A stretch of DNA of 64,000 nucleotides from contig BSBM01000261.1 of assembly GCA_027924585.1 (NCBI GenBank), positions 504,001 to 568,000 of the forward strand. Reading direction: 5' to 3'. Source of the DNA: Larix kaempferi (lineage: Eukaryota > Streptophyta > Pinopsida > Pinales > Pinaceae). The translations under genes and the position numbers were made by a program. Each line of letters starts with the position of its first letter. The stretch's first letter is position 1. The notes under the pieces are model-generated. The model had not been told where the DNA came from. It did not search any database and saw nothing but the letters and a program-made list of their open reading frames with translations. This document shows positions 25,147-38,376 of the stretch, piece after piece.

Positions 25147-25318
25147 ACCACTTAACTCACGTTGGTTAAGGATACCTTTAGCTACTACTTAATTATATTA
25201 TTATTTTGAGAGGATGGGAGCTTTGGAGATTAACCACTTAACTCACGTTGGTTAAGGATACCCTTAGCTACTACTTAATTATATTATTCTGACAAGAGGG
25301 AGCTTCGGAGATTTGGTG
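25147..25318. repeat. 86-bp tandem duplication (unit 1)
   Basis: Two copies start ACCACTTAACTCACGTTGG and end GAGCTT-GGAGATT. The same pair occurs in unit 2 from 47545 (spacing about 82 bp), so it predates the large duplication. Confidence 0.85.
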
Positions 25319-26454
25319 AGATGAGGGAACTTTTCAGATTTTATTCGCTTAAGTTGACTTTAGCACTGAAATCTTCTAGAAATATTTTCAATTCCGAGGA
25401 AGTGAAGAATATATAAATATCCATTGCATCATGCCAACCTTAATGCATCGAATCTCCCATCATACCGCCTCTCTAATTTAGTTAGTTGATTTGTAATTTA
25501 TTTGCAAATTATAGTTCAAAGTAGGCACCCTTTTGTGTAAGCTCTAAGCCAAACGACTTCACTCCATCTAAAATAAAATATCTAATAATTATAAATATCA
25601 CGGAGTAAGCCAATCTTATCTAATAATTATAAATATCACGGCGTAAGCTAATTTTTAGATGATTTATATTTTTTTCGATTTTTTTGTCGGAATTTGGCAA
25701 TGGAGAAATTGTTTAAATTGTAATTTGGGTTGTTGGAATTACAATTTTAATAGCAGGAATGGATTCATCATCCTCAATTACCCTTGAGGCATCCCAATTA
25801 TGCAATTCCACCAACTCAAAACTGTCATTTCAACATTTTCAACCAACTTTTAACCAAAAATATTATCAAATTCTAAGTGCAAATCATCTAAAATTGAGCT
25901 CACGCCATAAAATCACACATAAAAAAAGGACATGGTATCATAGGGACATAAAAGTGTGATAGACATAAGTAGAACATGAGCTTGATCAAATGTAAATAAA
26001 ATGATATTAACATTACTTATGCTGCTTCAAAAAATGTTAAAAGGTATTGTTGGTTTGAAGGCGAGGTTATAAATGAAATGTCATATTTCAACTTAAGTGA
26101 TTAGAATATGGTAAAACAAAAAAATAGAAATAATATAGCTAAGGTTATTTATTATTTTGTGTTTTGAGAATCTGTTTATTATTTTGTGTCTTGAGAATCG
26201 CTTAAGGAGGAATTATGTTTTTAAAATTTTGATGACAGGTATGTAAATTTCTATAATTTTCTAGATGTGTATGTAAATTTCTATAATTTTCTAGATGAAA
26301 TTTTATCTAAAAATAATTTATTTTGAAATCATTTTACCTTACTTTAAAAACTTATAATATGAGAGAGAAGAGTTGCATAAAGCTTGTAAGCATTTTTGCG
26401 ATGTTCTGTTTATATATTTTCTAAGTTTATGTTTTCTAAATAAGTGTAAGTGTG

Positions 26455-26940
26455 TGTGTTTTTCAAGTTTTCGTGAAGGTAGTCCAAGTTCTGATTCAAT
26501 TTGCGATTTAAGCTCTATTTCAAGCTCTTACGAAGGTAGCTCAAGCTGCGAGTCAATCTCTCAAAGGGTTTCCACATATAACACTCTCATTCAAGCTTGC
26601 GAAAGTAGTTCAAGCTACAATTCAAGCTCTCTATCAAGCTCTCGTGAACTCTCCAAGAGTTTTTGTAGTTCAATCTCTCATTCAAGCTCGCAAAGGTAAT
26701 CCAAGTTGTGATTCATAATCATTCAAACAAATCTCTCAAGGGTTTTTGTGTCAAGCTCTCGCTCAAGCTCGAGAGCTATCTAAGGGTTTCCACAATTCAA
26801 GCTCTCATGAATTCTTCAAGGGTTTATGTAGATCAAGCTCTCATTCATGCTCGCGAAGGCAGCCCAAGAGTTTTCGCAAACTCTCCAAGGGTTTCTGTGG
26901 GTATTGAAAGTTCTCATTCAATCTCGCAAAGGAAGCCCTC
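26455..26940. repeat. CAAGCTCTC-type degenerate repeat zone (unit 1)
   Basis: Short motifs such as CAAGCTCTC, CTCTCCAAGGGTTT, TTCAAGCTCGCGAAGG and GTAGTTCAAG recur in shuffled order. They give artefactual serine-rich frames (26373-26699 and 26708-27037). Equivalent sequence is at 48745-49290. It looks like a decayed satellite and not a gene. Confidence 0.65.
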
Positions 26941-27709
26941 ATATGAGAATGATAGATTGGTCGATGGATGGATGAGTGAAGAATTAATTGCACTCAAAAC
27001 AAGGCGAGAAAGATACCCCCATGAGGGATCGAGTTAATTTCCCACATAACTGATTAATTAATTTTCTGACGGGATGAACATCAAACTAAATGATAGACTT
27101 ACTGTGCCAACCCCCAACTAATAGGTAATTCAAGAATGGCTTCAATTCAACAAGTTTCTTACCCAATAAGCAACTTTTTACCCAATAAGCAACTCCCATT
27201 CCCAGTTCTACAAGGCGACTGACACAAGGGATTGACACTACTTTGTCATAGATAATTTGAGACCTGGGCCTTCCTTCCTCGAAGGTAATAATTGTCTCAA
27301 CTACCTTCCTCTTGAAGCATTAAATTATTAGGGCACATGATTCAACTAGCATTTAATGGCTCATCGGTCCTCTCTAGGACAATTGGCTCTCATCTACTAG
27401 CTTCATGGATTCAATACATCCCTTCCTATCCTTAGGATAATCACGCCCCATGCTCCTATTTCCTTGCACAACTAGTTGTGTATTTATTTATTATTACTAT
27501 TAATATGCACATGTACATCACATTTACAATGTTACTGTACTTGTCCCGTGCCTGGTTCTCTAAGCACCTTACTTCCCGATATACACATACATTTGGGATG
27601 TCCATGGTAGGGCCTTTCCTTGAGCTCCTCACCATGTTCCATCCATTGCATCAACGATATTACATCGTTTACATATTTTATGTCAAGGTTCAAAACTAGG
27701 GACATTATA
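26941..27709 (-). mobile_element. G1 chromovirus 3' LTR, truncated (unit 2)
   Basis: This part matches 36724-36962 and about 37630-38121 of the 5' LTR, and ends at 27709 (GACATTATA, against GACATTACA in the other copies). Its left portion, equivalent to 32753-36723, is missing. The sequence instead begins abruptly after the unit 1 flank. This is the expected structure of a tandem-duplication breakpoint inside the 3' LTR. Confidence 0.75.
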
Positions 27710-27725
27710 GTACCCTCCCCCTTGA
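27710..27725 (-). promoter_or_regulatory. Polypurine tract of G1
   Basis: Read on the minus strand, TTCAAGGGGGAGGGTAC lies directly before the LTR start (TATAATGTCCC). This is the expected plus-strand primer site and fixes the G1 orientation as minus. Confidence 0.8.
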
Positions 27726-27739
27726 AACAACACCATCCC

Positions 27740-29020
27740 CGATGCTCTTCAAAATTGAACAAAATAGGTATTCCTACCTCATGGCATATTCCAACTCCCA
27801 CATATCCTCATATGGGCCAAAGTGCATCTATTTCACCTTTACCTAGCCAATGGCGCAGTATCGGACCACAGTCTTGTTCTTGCCTAGGATGCATATAGGC
27901 TCCACTTAGAACTCTCCCTTGGGTTCCACCTAAATCACATTCCAATCTATGAAGTGATTAGGATCATGTATATACTTTTTAAGCAATGAAACATGGAAAA
28001 CATCATGATCTTTCATATGTGCAAGCAATGCAATCCTATATGTAACTGGTCCTATTCTATCAAGGGATTCAAAAGGTCCACAATATCTCGGCGCCAACTT
28101 AGCACAAATTCCAAGATTTAGAGAACTCTTCCTTAGCTTAACACTCAAATAAATATGGTCTCCAACTTTGAATTATATATGCACTCTTTTCATATTTGCA
28201 CAGTGTTCCTACCTATCTTGCTCTACTTTCAAATTTTGTTCATTCTTAACTATTTCATGCTCAATTTCCTTCAACATTTCCATCCCAAGGACCACTCTGT
28301 TCACGGAGATTTTCCAACTTGATGGTATCTTTCATTTCCTACCATACATGGATTTAAATGGACTCATACCCAATGATGTATGATGACCATTATTGTAAGA
28401 AAATTCAACCAAATGAATGTAATCATCCCACTTGGATGGCTTATCCATCACATACATACTTAACATATATTCCAGCACTTGATTTACTCTCTCTGTCTGG
28501 CCATCTGTTTGAGGATGATAGGTTGTGATGAAATTAAGTTGAGTTCCCAACTCCTTGAACAATCCTTTCCAAAATTTCAATTTGAATTTCGCATCTCTAT
28601 CTAATATTATTGCTTTGGGTAATCCTGCAGCTTGAACTCATGAAAATTTGCTCAATGTCAGTCGTCTTATGCATTGATTTAACTGGAATGAAATGCGTTT
28701 CTTTCATCATATTTTACACCACTACCATGATCAATTCATGATGTTTCGTTGTCACTAGAAATCCCGTAATGGAATCTATATATATTTCTTCCCACTTCCA
28801 TTCAGGAATAGGAAATAGATGCAGTAATCCTGCTGGGTGCTAGTGCTCAATCATCACTTGTTGGCACTTCTGACATCTAGCTATGTACTGTGTAATATCC
28901 CTTCTCTTCAATGGAAAAAAATACTACTTCCTTGTTTCTTTCACAGTCTTTTGATATCCAGAGTGACCTGAGTAAGGTGTCTGATGAATCTCATCAATTA
29001 TTAGCTTCTTCAATTATGCA
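27740..29020 (-). pseudogene. G1 integrase with C-terminal chromodomain, broken
   Basis: The integrase catalytic core is at 28332-28580: QLNFITTYHPQTDGQTERVN, ending with the glutamate region and SYNNGHHTSLGMSPFKSMYG. The post-core segment is at 27930-28148 (CAKLAPRYCGPFESLDRIG, HDVFHVSLLKKYIHDP). A chromodomain follows at about 27750-27925 (VEPICILGKNKTVVR, MHFGPYEDMWELEY), with several stops. Integrase inserts the cDNA, and the chromodomain would direct it to modified chromatin. The combination places G1 among plant chromoviruses, probably the Tekay/Del type. Stops and frameshifts make it inactive. An AT-rich stretch at about 29035-29215 has no pol similarity that I can see. Confidence 0.85.
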
Positions 29021-29219
29021 GTGTCTGGAAAAATATTATTAATTAGTAAATAGTTTATTTAAATCTCATATAATTTTATTTAGATAGTTATTTTTAAAAA
29101 TAATAAGTTATTATTAAATATATCTTTCAATTTTGAATAATAATAAAATATTTTTAAGGTCTTATAATTTATTTTTAAATATAACATACTAAAGAATATT
29201 GAAGAATGTACAATTGTCC

Positions 29220-30640
29220 TTGGAATAGAAGAATTACATCTTCTTCCAATTAATATCATGCATACTTCTTGTCTAGTTCTGCTTCCCTAAGTCCTCCGTG
29301 CACTTGCATGTACTTCTCATCTTCAACTAAGACCTTGCTAACTCATTCTCAAAGATCAGTGCGGCACAAGCTCATGGTCATGACATGAAACGTCCTGACG
29401 AACTCGTTAACAACCTTGTTCTCCTCTCCTTTGACATCCTTAATTTCAAGATCGAATTTACTCAGGAATTCTAACCATCTGGCTTTTCAGGCATTCAAAT
29501 TTGGTAGATCGTCAAACATATATTTTAAACTCATATGATCAGTGTGCAACTCAAATTTCTATCCAAGTAGGTAGTGTCACCACATCTTAAGGGCGTACAC
29601 TATGAATTCTAGCTCCAAGTCATGCATCGCATAATACTTTTCATGATCCTTCAACTTTCAAGACTCATATCATATCACATTGCATAAGTACTCCTCCTAA
29701 TCCTTCAATGCAAGCATATGTGCATACTATGAAATATTTATCAGGGTCTGCAATTTTCAAAATAGGGGCACCAGTGAGCAATTCCTTCTATCGTTGGAAA
29801 CTTCTATCACATTTTTCAAACCATACAAAATTTATATTCTTTCTCTAGATAGATAAGATATGATACGTCACTTTGGATAAATCCTTGATGAATATCCCAT
29901 AATATCATGTTAATCCCGTGAAAGATCAAAGTCCTATCACATTCATGGGCGTAGAGCAATTCACTATCACCTCAAGCTTCACGGGGTCTACCAAAATTCC
30001 CTTTGGTAAAATAACATGACCTAAATACTGAATCTTCTTCTGATAGAACTCATGTTTATTGAGCTTGGCATACAACTTATGTTCCCTGATCACCTACAAT
30101 AGCTTTTTGAGATGCTTTGCATGCTCTTCCTCATTCGTGGAATATATGAATATGTCATCTAGGAATACCAAGAAAAACTTATCCAAGTACTGGTTGAACA
30201 CATTGTTCATGAGGCACATAAAAGTAGATAGCACATTGGTGAGGATAAATGGCATGATGCACAATTGTGAGCTCATAATGGCCATACTGTGTTTGGAAAG
30301 ATTCCTTATGGATATCTTCATCCTTGATCATGACCTGATGGTACCCTGACCTTAAGTCAATCATGGAAAATATTCTAGCTTCCTTGATCCGATCAAAGAG
30401 ATCATCTATCCTAGGAAATGGATACTTGTTCTTGACTGTGACCTTATTGAATTGCCTATATTCAATACATAGTCACAAGGTTCCATCCTTCTTCTTAACG
30501 AATAGCATTGTTGAACCCCACGGGGACACACTCGGTCTGATATAGCTCTTATCCATTATCTCCTATAATTGCATTTTAAACTCTACCAACTCAGGGGTGC
30601 TCATCCTATAAGGGTCTTTAGACACTTGGACTGCACATGG
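29220..30640 (-). pseudogene. G1 reverse transcriptase and RNase H, broken
   Basis: RT at 30640-30000 has [30 protein letters not shown] and the FLDDIFIYS active-site region (within 30094-30321). RNase H follows at about 29700-29300 with HEKYYAMHDLELEFIVYALK and ELHTDHMSLKYMF. Frames change several times. The RT N-terminal part is the same region seen truncated at position 1. Confidence 0.85.
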
Positions 30641-32570
30641 CATAATATTAATTGTGAATTCAACATCTCTTTTGGGTGGCACTCCTGGCACTTCTTTTGG
30701 AAATACATCCTTGTATTCCTGCAGTGCTGGGAAATATTATAGTGCTGGAACTTTATCCTCTACAACTTTTAACACATGAACTGCATATACTTGACAGTTC
30801 TTCTTAAAGTATTTTCCCGGCTACAGCATTGAAACTTTCCTTATGGAAATATTTTTCAGCATGCCTTTCACTAACTGAGGCTTTCCTTCATCATCTAGGC
30901 ATTCAAGAGACTTATTATAACAAGTAATATTGGCACAGTGATTTTCCATCCAATCCCTGCTAATGAGAACATCCTACGATCCTAGCGGTAGGATGTTCAA
31001 ATTTGTTTGGTTGGACAGACTTTCCAACGTTAGTGGACATCCTTCTCATCACTTCACTTACTTTTCTTTTAATCCCTGTGGCTAGCTAGACTAGCCACAA
31101 CTTTCCATGCTTACTTTTCTGAAGCGCACAAACTTCAACAATCTTAGGATGGAAATAAATATGAATCAACCTCGGGTCTATTAAAATAGAAAATAGACTG
31201 CACAAAAATCTTAACTCCAACTTCAACTAATGTGTCTTGATGGTCTGCTTGATGATCATCCAAAGATGCATAGATTCAAGGAGTTTATCTAGTCATGTCC
31301 TCCATAGTCATAGCTCCTTTGATGTTCTATATCCTTCGGGATTTCTCATTCATGCTAAGGAAATAATACATCTTTTGATTCTCTCCACATCCCCAACATT
31401 TTCATAGGCGTTCCTATAGTTGGCATGGCACATTGGAATCGTCCTTGTGTTGGATGATCCTTTCGAACATTCCTCTGTTGATTCCTATAGGGTACATATT
31501 TGAAATATTTCTTCCTTGGATCAAACCTTCCCTTGGGATTTCCTCTTCCTACTTGCTGCTCCTCAACTCTTCCCCTGTATTTCTCATAGCAATTCCTTTC
31601 CGGATAGCATCATCCAAGGTCTTGGGCTCCACAAATTTAATTATGTCTATGTAATTTAGGGGTAGTCCACTTAAGGATATATGAATCTTCACCATCTCAT
31701 TTCTAAGATGATCCAAATACCATAGTAGCTCTAGGAATTTATTCACATATTCATCCATTTTCATCTCTCCTAGCTTCAGCTCATGGAAATCCTTTCTCTT
31801 ACTGTCATAATACCTTTCAGAAAGATACTTCTACTTGCAATACTTTTCAAAATTATTCCAATCAATCTTCCTTTACTTGAGGCTCTTCACTTGTCAGAGG
31901 TATTCCCACTAGATTGAATCTCTACCATTCAAATTAAAGATGGAAATATTAGCCTTCTCATTTCAAGAGAACTCATGGACTCTGAAGTAATTCTTCATTC
32001 AAAGAATCCATGCTTCATCCTCCTTCCTTGACTTACTTTCTCCATCGAATGTCGGCAGCTTTACCTTCCTAAAATCCCCATATTAGGAACTCTCCTTATG
32101 AGGCCTCCTCCTCTTAGATCTTCGAGCTGAATGTGCTCAACTTTCTGATGAGATTTCTAATCTACTCAATCTATTGCTCGAGGTTTCTGATGGAGGCATG
32201 CTTATTCTTCGTCTACATGCACTTATTTATTAGCGTCACGATCTTCCTCTAGAGTGATTGTTCAAACTCTTCCCATCCTTACTTCTATTGTTCTGATTTG
32301 ATTACAAATTGGATTTTTTGGGGAATTTTGTTAGACTCTGCAATATGGCGGCATTGATATGATGTTTCTCTTCTTGCGCCTTATACATCCTTTCATTGAA
32401 ACTTCTCATAGTTTCATCCATATCTGGAGGTGTGATTTGTGCCCTCCTTCCACTGGATTTTTTTTTTGCATTCTCACCTCGCACATTTCCCCCATAACAT
32501 CTTCTTCATGATGATAGGGATATTGCATATCTTCCATGATGAGAATTCAACTAGTTAATTTTTTTACTCT
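30641..32570 (-). pseudogene. G1 gag and protease region, broken
   Basis: Gag is at about 31490-32500. MKMDEYVNKFLELLWYLD (31710-31764) belongs to the retrotransposon gag domain. The N-terminal part has TPPDMDETMRSFNERMYKAQ at 32370-32430. The zinc knuckle near 31390 is degenerate. The protease-like segment with a GMDWMENH-type sequence lies near 30900-31000. The region matches 1-2306 in unit 1 and shows where X inserted: the unbroken target is TCCCT at 32580-32584. Confidence 0.8.
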
Positions 32571-32579
32571 TCTTCTCAC

Positions 32580-32752
32580 TCCCTTCTCTCCTTTGCTATA
32601 CTGGTCTCACTCATGCTACTAGAGTTGTGCACAAGGGAAAGTTTACTAGATTAACACATTAATAAATCTCAATATTTGCTCTAATATTACCGCACTAGGT
32701 CCTTTATTGCACTCATATGCCTAGTGTTGAAACCACAACTATGATATCACTA
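32580..32752 (-). promoter_or_regulatory. G1 leader and primer binding site (unit 2)
   Basis: The leader is uninterrupted here. The primer binding site, read minus, is TGATATCATAGT at about 32739-32750. It is more degenerate than the copies at 4485-4496 and 18259-18270. Confidence 0.65.
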
Positions 32753-35700
32753 TTCCACATCCAAAATGGCCTTAGTGGCCTATCATGACTACAAGGGATC
32801 GTTTTCTTCCTTTTCACTTCTGATACCAAGACCTTACTGTCTAAATCCAAGTTATTCTCACGGGGGATTCACTTAGTGAACTTGTTACATAGCACGACCA
32901 TTCACAGGATATTAAAGAATATCCCTAATTTCACTCAATATTGGAAAATGCTTCCTAAAATTGTATTATTGAAAACCCCTCCCAATATACCTTTCCAATT
33001 AAGAAAACCCCTAGTTTCACCAGATATTGTACGTATCCATTTTTATCAACCCATTTTTAACACCCCCTTTATATCATATTATCAAGTTGTAACATACAGG
33101 AGCCCTAACGTATCTTAATTTAAGCAAAATGATTCTAAATAAAATAATAGTATAATGCTAATAATGATCCCACCGATATTGTATGGCCGACTGATCAATT
33201 TGTAGCATTGGATATGGGGAGGCCCAACGAAATAGTAATGGGGAAGGAAAAATATGTAAAAGGAAACCCATTCAAGTGATCAATGTAACAAAGAATGTAA
33301 AAGACTAATAGTCCAATATGAAGTGCAATGCTTAGTAAAGATGAGAACTGTAGATGTTTCACACCATAGCCTGCCAATCTACCAATTTTATATAATGTAA
33401 ATACAAGTATAGACATAGAGAGGTCATGTTTTCTATAAGCTTAATAAATTAAAATCCATAAATTAAAATATATTTAAAAGGAAATGGAGGTTTTCTATCC
33501 TCATTTTCTAGTTGTATAAGAATAAGTAGATGATCATATAAGCCATTGTTTCCTACCCAATAGTTGTATCTTTCAACCTCCTCTACTAATTTTTCTACCA
33601 TTAAGAATATATCCACCATCTTAAAGATGCTTTTTGTTCCATGTTAGAACACAAACTCGCATCTTAATATTGATTTCTTAAAATCAATCTTATGGACAAC
33701 TAAGAGGGAGGCCATTGTCACCACGCCTAACCTTTTTTTCTCTCTTCAAGCTATCTCTTCTCTAGATCGGAGGTGGAGTCCCTAGGGTAGGATTAATAGA
33801 GTTTAACAATGGCGTACATGGTGAAAATAAAGAGTACCTTTAGAAAAACAAAGTGTTTTGGTTTTTGTAAAATATAAGAGTCCTGAAGGAATCAAAAGAT
33901 AGTGTTTTATACAATGGGAAACTGGGGTCAACGAAGGATTGAATGAGGATTTCTTTAGGGAGATTAGAAAGGTACAAGGTCGCAATGCACAAATGTAGAT
34001 ACTCTATAGTGAATGAGCTGATTTTAGAGATCACACAAAAGGAAATTTTTAGTTTAAAAAAAATTAAATGGACTCAAGGAGGAAAGTTACATTAAAAGGC
34101 ATAAAATAACACATGATTTATAGACATGAAATATGCACCTATACTACACTTCCAATTGATAACAATCACATAAAAGATAGAAATCCTAATCCTTCATTAC
34201 CTCAATTCCATTAATAATTTGAAGATCCATTAACCAACCAAGCACATGAGCAACACGAAAATCGTTCAATAAAGCTCTAGCATCAACCATCCTATATGCC
34301 AATTAAGTATCCATTATCCATCAAACTCATTACCTTGTGCCCTTGTCCCCTAATTTTCCCTTTGCCTCCCCTCCACTACTTCTACACAAAATGTAATAAA
34401 ATATACCCTAAATATTTGCATTTCCATATAACATAATTAATCCCCCTTGGCCCCTTAATACAGAGCAATATATTTTCTCATTTCTGTATCATATTTTATT
34501 CTCCAATATGAATGGATGTGATAAGAAATTGCCTACCAACTGACTCCCCCGTGGTTATTCTACTGTGCAACAGCCTACACCCTATGATCTCAGTACACTA
34601 AGCGTGGCACTATTTGCACAACACTCTGATCGATATGTGATACTACATGCACTAGTTTAACCTTGCGCACTTCTGCACTTATTAATTCCTTTATTGTGTA
34701 ATGATATTGTGTGCGTGAACCATTGTGTGACTACCTCTAATTACTGTGCGACTACCACCGAGCATGTTAAACACAAAGTGGAAACTTAGCTTACAATGTC
34801 AATTCACTGGATACCTACAAAGTTAGTGCTATATGAATAGATGGGATTCTCATATAAATCATACATTTATACACAAGCATTTATAAGTTGCATCATCATA
34901 AATCCATCAAGTATATATCTGAAATAAATTACTTCTAGCTAAGCAATTCATATTTCATTGTATACAACATGCATATCTTCATTCTTTCAGATCAACATTC
35001 ATACAATGGAAATTAATAACAACAATTAAACATCACATAACACTTATCTTGAATGGAGCTTCTCCGAGAAATTGACTGTGCAAGAGAAAATTTCCACCCA
35101 ACCATAGGTGCTCTATCTAGTATATACTCTTTCTTCTAAAAGGCCACCCTGTGGTGAAAATGATTACCTTAAGGAAAGAGAAACTATCTAGAGCTCACTC
35201 ACAGTCAAATATCCACAAGGCCACAACCAAGCCAGCCTTGACTAGGTTAATAGGTTTTTACAGTCACATAGATTCTATTCTCAAGTCAATCCAGCGACTA
35301 CTGGGTTAAGAGGATTTTCCAAGTAGTAGAGGGGAAATGCTAACTAGTGACTCACCATAGATATATATGCACTTAGCGCAAAAACAGTCATCTTGTGGTC
35401 CAAAATACCCACCCAAAACAATACCAAGAAAGCACCTCTTCATGGTTCAATGGTCCCTTAGGCATCACCTTCCTCTAGATGCTATACTAGTGTGTGTGTG
35501 TGTGTGTATAAAGACTAGCCAAATCCCGCTATTCCACCAATAGTTCACAGCCTTCACTAGTCTCCTTAGCCAATTATGTGCTCTACGCCACTCTAGTACT
35601 CAATACCAACAATCGAAAATACATGCCCCACAAAACACCACACATGTGTTATTCTAGTGTGTGCGTACAAATACCACCCAAACCCTGTTATTCCACTAGG

Positions 35701-38121
35701 AGGTCACGTAACTGCTAATGGATTCCAAATCCACTTGGTGCTCAACACTTTATTCACTCCCGAGGGATTACAACAATCAAGTAGGAAAAACAGTCAAATA
35801 TGGTTTACCTTCAGAACCACATATTCCTCGTGTAGACTTGGATAGCTTAGGTTCCATAATACTCGCCGCACACAACACCAAGAAATTACCCCTTCACCGC
35901 TCAATACTCCCTCAGGCCTCACCTTCATCCATGTACTATACCGGTGTGTGCATAGAAAGGCCACCCAAACTTCGGATCATCATCCTAAAGGATTTGTTTT
36001 CCCAGGGCTTACAAATATAGGTTACGCACAACCATTGGCTCCAGGAAATCACTTCAGCCACTATCCAATGGACCTATCTACTATAACAGTATTTACACGC
36101 AGCTATACTCAGCCCGAAATTAACAACAAGGATCCAAGACTTTCAGGCACGCGATTGGGAATTCACAATGCTTCCCCACTCTGTTATTCCAACTCATACC
36201 ACTTATGGGAACATACTCTATCACATACGTCTTCACACAAATAAGGATGCTTAGGCTCAAGCTAACAACTAGGTAATTCCATACCACTTTGATAATTAGA
36301 TTAACAGAGGAACACATAATAGTTGCACTCTCTAGTTTTCTCTTCGACTCACAATTATGACCACAAACTAGAGCTTAGATCTTCTCTCCACTCTGTCACA
36401 CTTCAAGTTTGGATTCCTCTCAAGAAAGGGTCGACTCTTTCTCCCCATATGAGAACGATAGATTGATTCTCAATGAATAGGGATGAGGGCTTAATTCTCA
36501 GCGAATATTGGAAACCAGTTTTAAATCTTCTAAAGGAAAAACAATCCACTGTCGGCTAACATTGGTTTCATTGATAAAATTAAAAATTAATATTAATGGA
36601 AGATATTAAGCACATAATTAGTAGTGAGGTAGACATTCTCTTGATGATGGAATTAGCTAAGCAGTCTGAAACGTACGTAGAGTACAAAAAGCATACAAAT
36701 TTTATCCATATGAGCTCCTCTCAATGATAGATTGGTCGATGGATGGATGAGTTAATAATTAATTGCACTCAAAATAGGGCGAGATAGATACCCCCATGAG
36801 GGATCGAGATACTTTCCCATGTAACTGATTAACTAACTATATGACAAAATGAATTTCATACTGACTGATAGACTTACTGTGCCAACCCCCAACTGAAAAG
36901 TAATTTAAGAATGACTTCATTTCGACTTGTTGCTTACCCATTAAGAAACTCCCATTCCCAGTTCTGCGGGGAGTGTTAGGATATTTTAATACTCCATCCT
37001 TGTCCTACCTAACATTACTTCATTTTCCTCTTAGTTGATGATGTCATTTCTCCCCTAGTGGTGTGCAGATGTCATCTAGGATCCATCATCCACCTTCTGA
37101 GCCTTGCATGCATAATTTTAGGACCAATTTAGTCAGTTCCCTATTTTATAGGAACTTAATGAGTGTTCCAGTTCATTCCAGCTCAGTTAACTGACTCTTG
37201 TGGGGAGGTTGGAGCTCTGAATGCCACTGATTGTGGACTCATGCACCCTTTTCTAACTATTTTGCATGGAAAAGTCACTAATGCGCCCTCCTTGTTCAGT
37301 TAACTGATTGTATCTTCAATTAACTGAGTTTAGGATCAATTTGGTTGAGTTTGAGTCTTCCGGAGCACTCCAGTGGTGACAAATCCTATGCTAGACCAAC
37401 TGAGGTTCAAATTCTCATGTGTGATTTGAATTCTCTCCATTGTAACATCATTGTTCATTATACTGATTATTGGATATTGTGACATTATTATGCTCCTATC
37501 TAAGTTCTCATGCATGATTAATTGTCTGCTCTTTTTTACTACAGATTTCACTCTAATTCATCTTTTATGCTCATTCTTTCTCCGTGAGGTATACTCAGCA
37601 CTTAGATCTGCTGTGATTTAGAATTTCATAGGGATATTGACACTAGTTTGTCACAACGAAACTTAGACCCATGTCTTCCTTCCACAAAGGTAATAATTGT
37701 CTCAACTGCCTTCCTCTGGGAGGCATTAAATGATTATGGAACATGAATCAACTGACATATGATGAATCATCAGTCCTCTCCATGACACTTAGATCTCATC
37801 TACTAGCTTCATGGATTCAATACATCCATTCCCATCCTTAGGATCATAATCATTCCATGTGCTCTTGTTTCCTTGCACAATGAGTTGTGTATTTATTTAT
37901 TATTGCTATTATTATGCACATGTACATCACATCTACAATGTTATTGTGTTTGTCATGTGCATGGTTCTCTAACCACCTTACTTTTTGATATACACATATA
38001 TATTCGGGATGTCCATGGTAGGGCCTTTTCCTTGAGCTCCTCACCATGTTCCATACATTACATCAATGATATTACATCATTTACATAGTTTATGTCAAGG
38101 GTCAAAACTAGGGACATTACA
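32753..38121 (-). mobile_element. G1 chromovirus 5' LTR (unit 2), with nested TIR element
   Basis: Read minus, the LTR starts at 38121 with TGTAATGTCCC and ends next to the primer site near 32753. Without the 1.7-kb insertion it is about 3.67 kb, long for a chromovirus. The segment 35053-37345 is absent from the unit 1 copy, but part of it (36724-36962) is present in the truncated 3' LTR. It therefore belonged to the ancestral LTR. The frames across it are short and I see no gene. A (GT)n tract lies at 35490-35508. Confidence 0.75.
32859..34553. mobile_element. 1.7-kb non-autonomous TIR element with 8-bp target duplication
   Basis: It begins CACGGGGGATTCACTT and ends with AACTGACTCCCCCGTG, whose reverse complement is CACGGGGGAGTCAGTT. 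This gives a 16-bp terminal inverted repeat with two mismatches. GTTATTCT is duplicated on both sides (32851-32858 and 34554-34561). Unit 1 has the empty site with a single GTTATTCT at about 18371-18378. An 8-bp duplication suggests the hAT superfamily, though the CAC...GTG ends are not the usual hAT start. The interior is AT-rich with no open frame over 80 codons. Confidence 0.85.
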
Positions 38122-38376
38122 CAGACTTTACAAAGTTGGATGGTGTAACATTGGAAGTGGATTTTTTATGGGTCGATACCATTCGTTGAAATGCCAAGGC
38201 CTTTTTTGAGAGAGGAGGGAGTTGGTAGGGCCTCCCCCTCTTGTATCCATGGCCATGCCCATGAAAGATTAACAAAGAAGGGTTGTTGGCGGCAAGAGAA
38301 TTACAAAACTAGGGTTTTTTCTATTTGCAAGCTTCTTCAACTTTAAAATGTTTTATAAAACAAAACATGTGCAAAT

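Larger units (their letters stand above)
24352..26940. other. Duplicated non-coding flank, unit 1 (right part)
   Basis: This matches 46729 to about 49,290 in unit 2 in the same order. It is AT-rich with no recognised gene. It contains an 86-bp tandem repeat and ends in an S-rich-coding CAAGCTCTC repeat zone. At 26,940 it is joined directly to the middle of the G1 3' LTR, which marks the junction between the two tandem units. Confidence 0.8.

Noticed and set aside
26373-27037. Serine-rich frames (108 and 109 codons) resembling a secreted low-complexity protein
   Set aside because: They arise from recurring CAAGCTCTC motifs; frames break differently in the copy at 48751-49181 and no signal or domain is convincing.
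29035-29215. AT-rich block in G1 pol as a separate MITE insertion
   Set aside because: No inverted ends or target duplication could be made out, and unit 1 does not cover this part for comparison.
35657-36244. Overlapping frames of 62, 100 and 98 codons in the G1 LTR
   Set aside because: Three different frames cover the same LTR sequence, with no domain and no conserved start. They are treated as chance frames.
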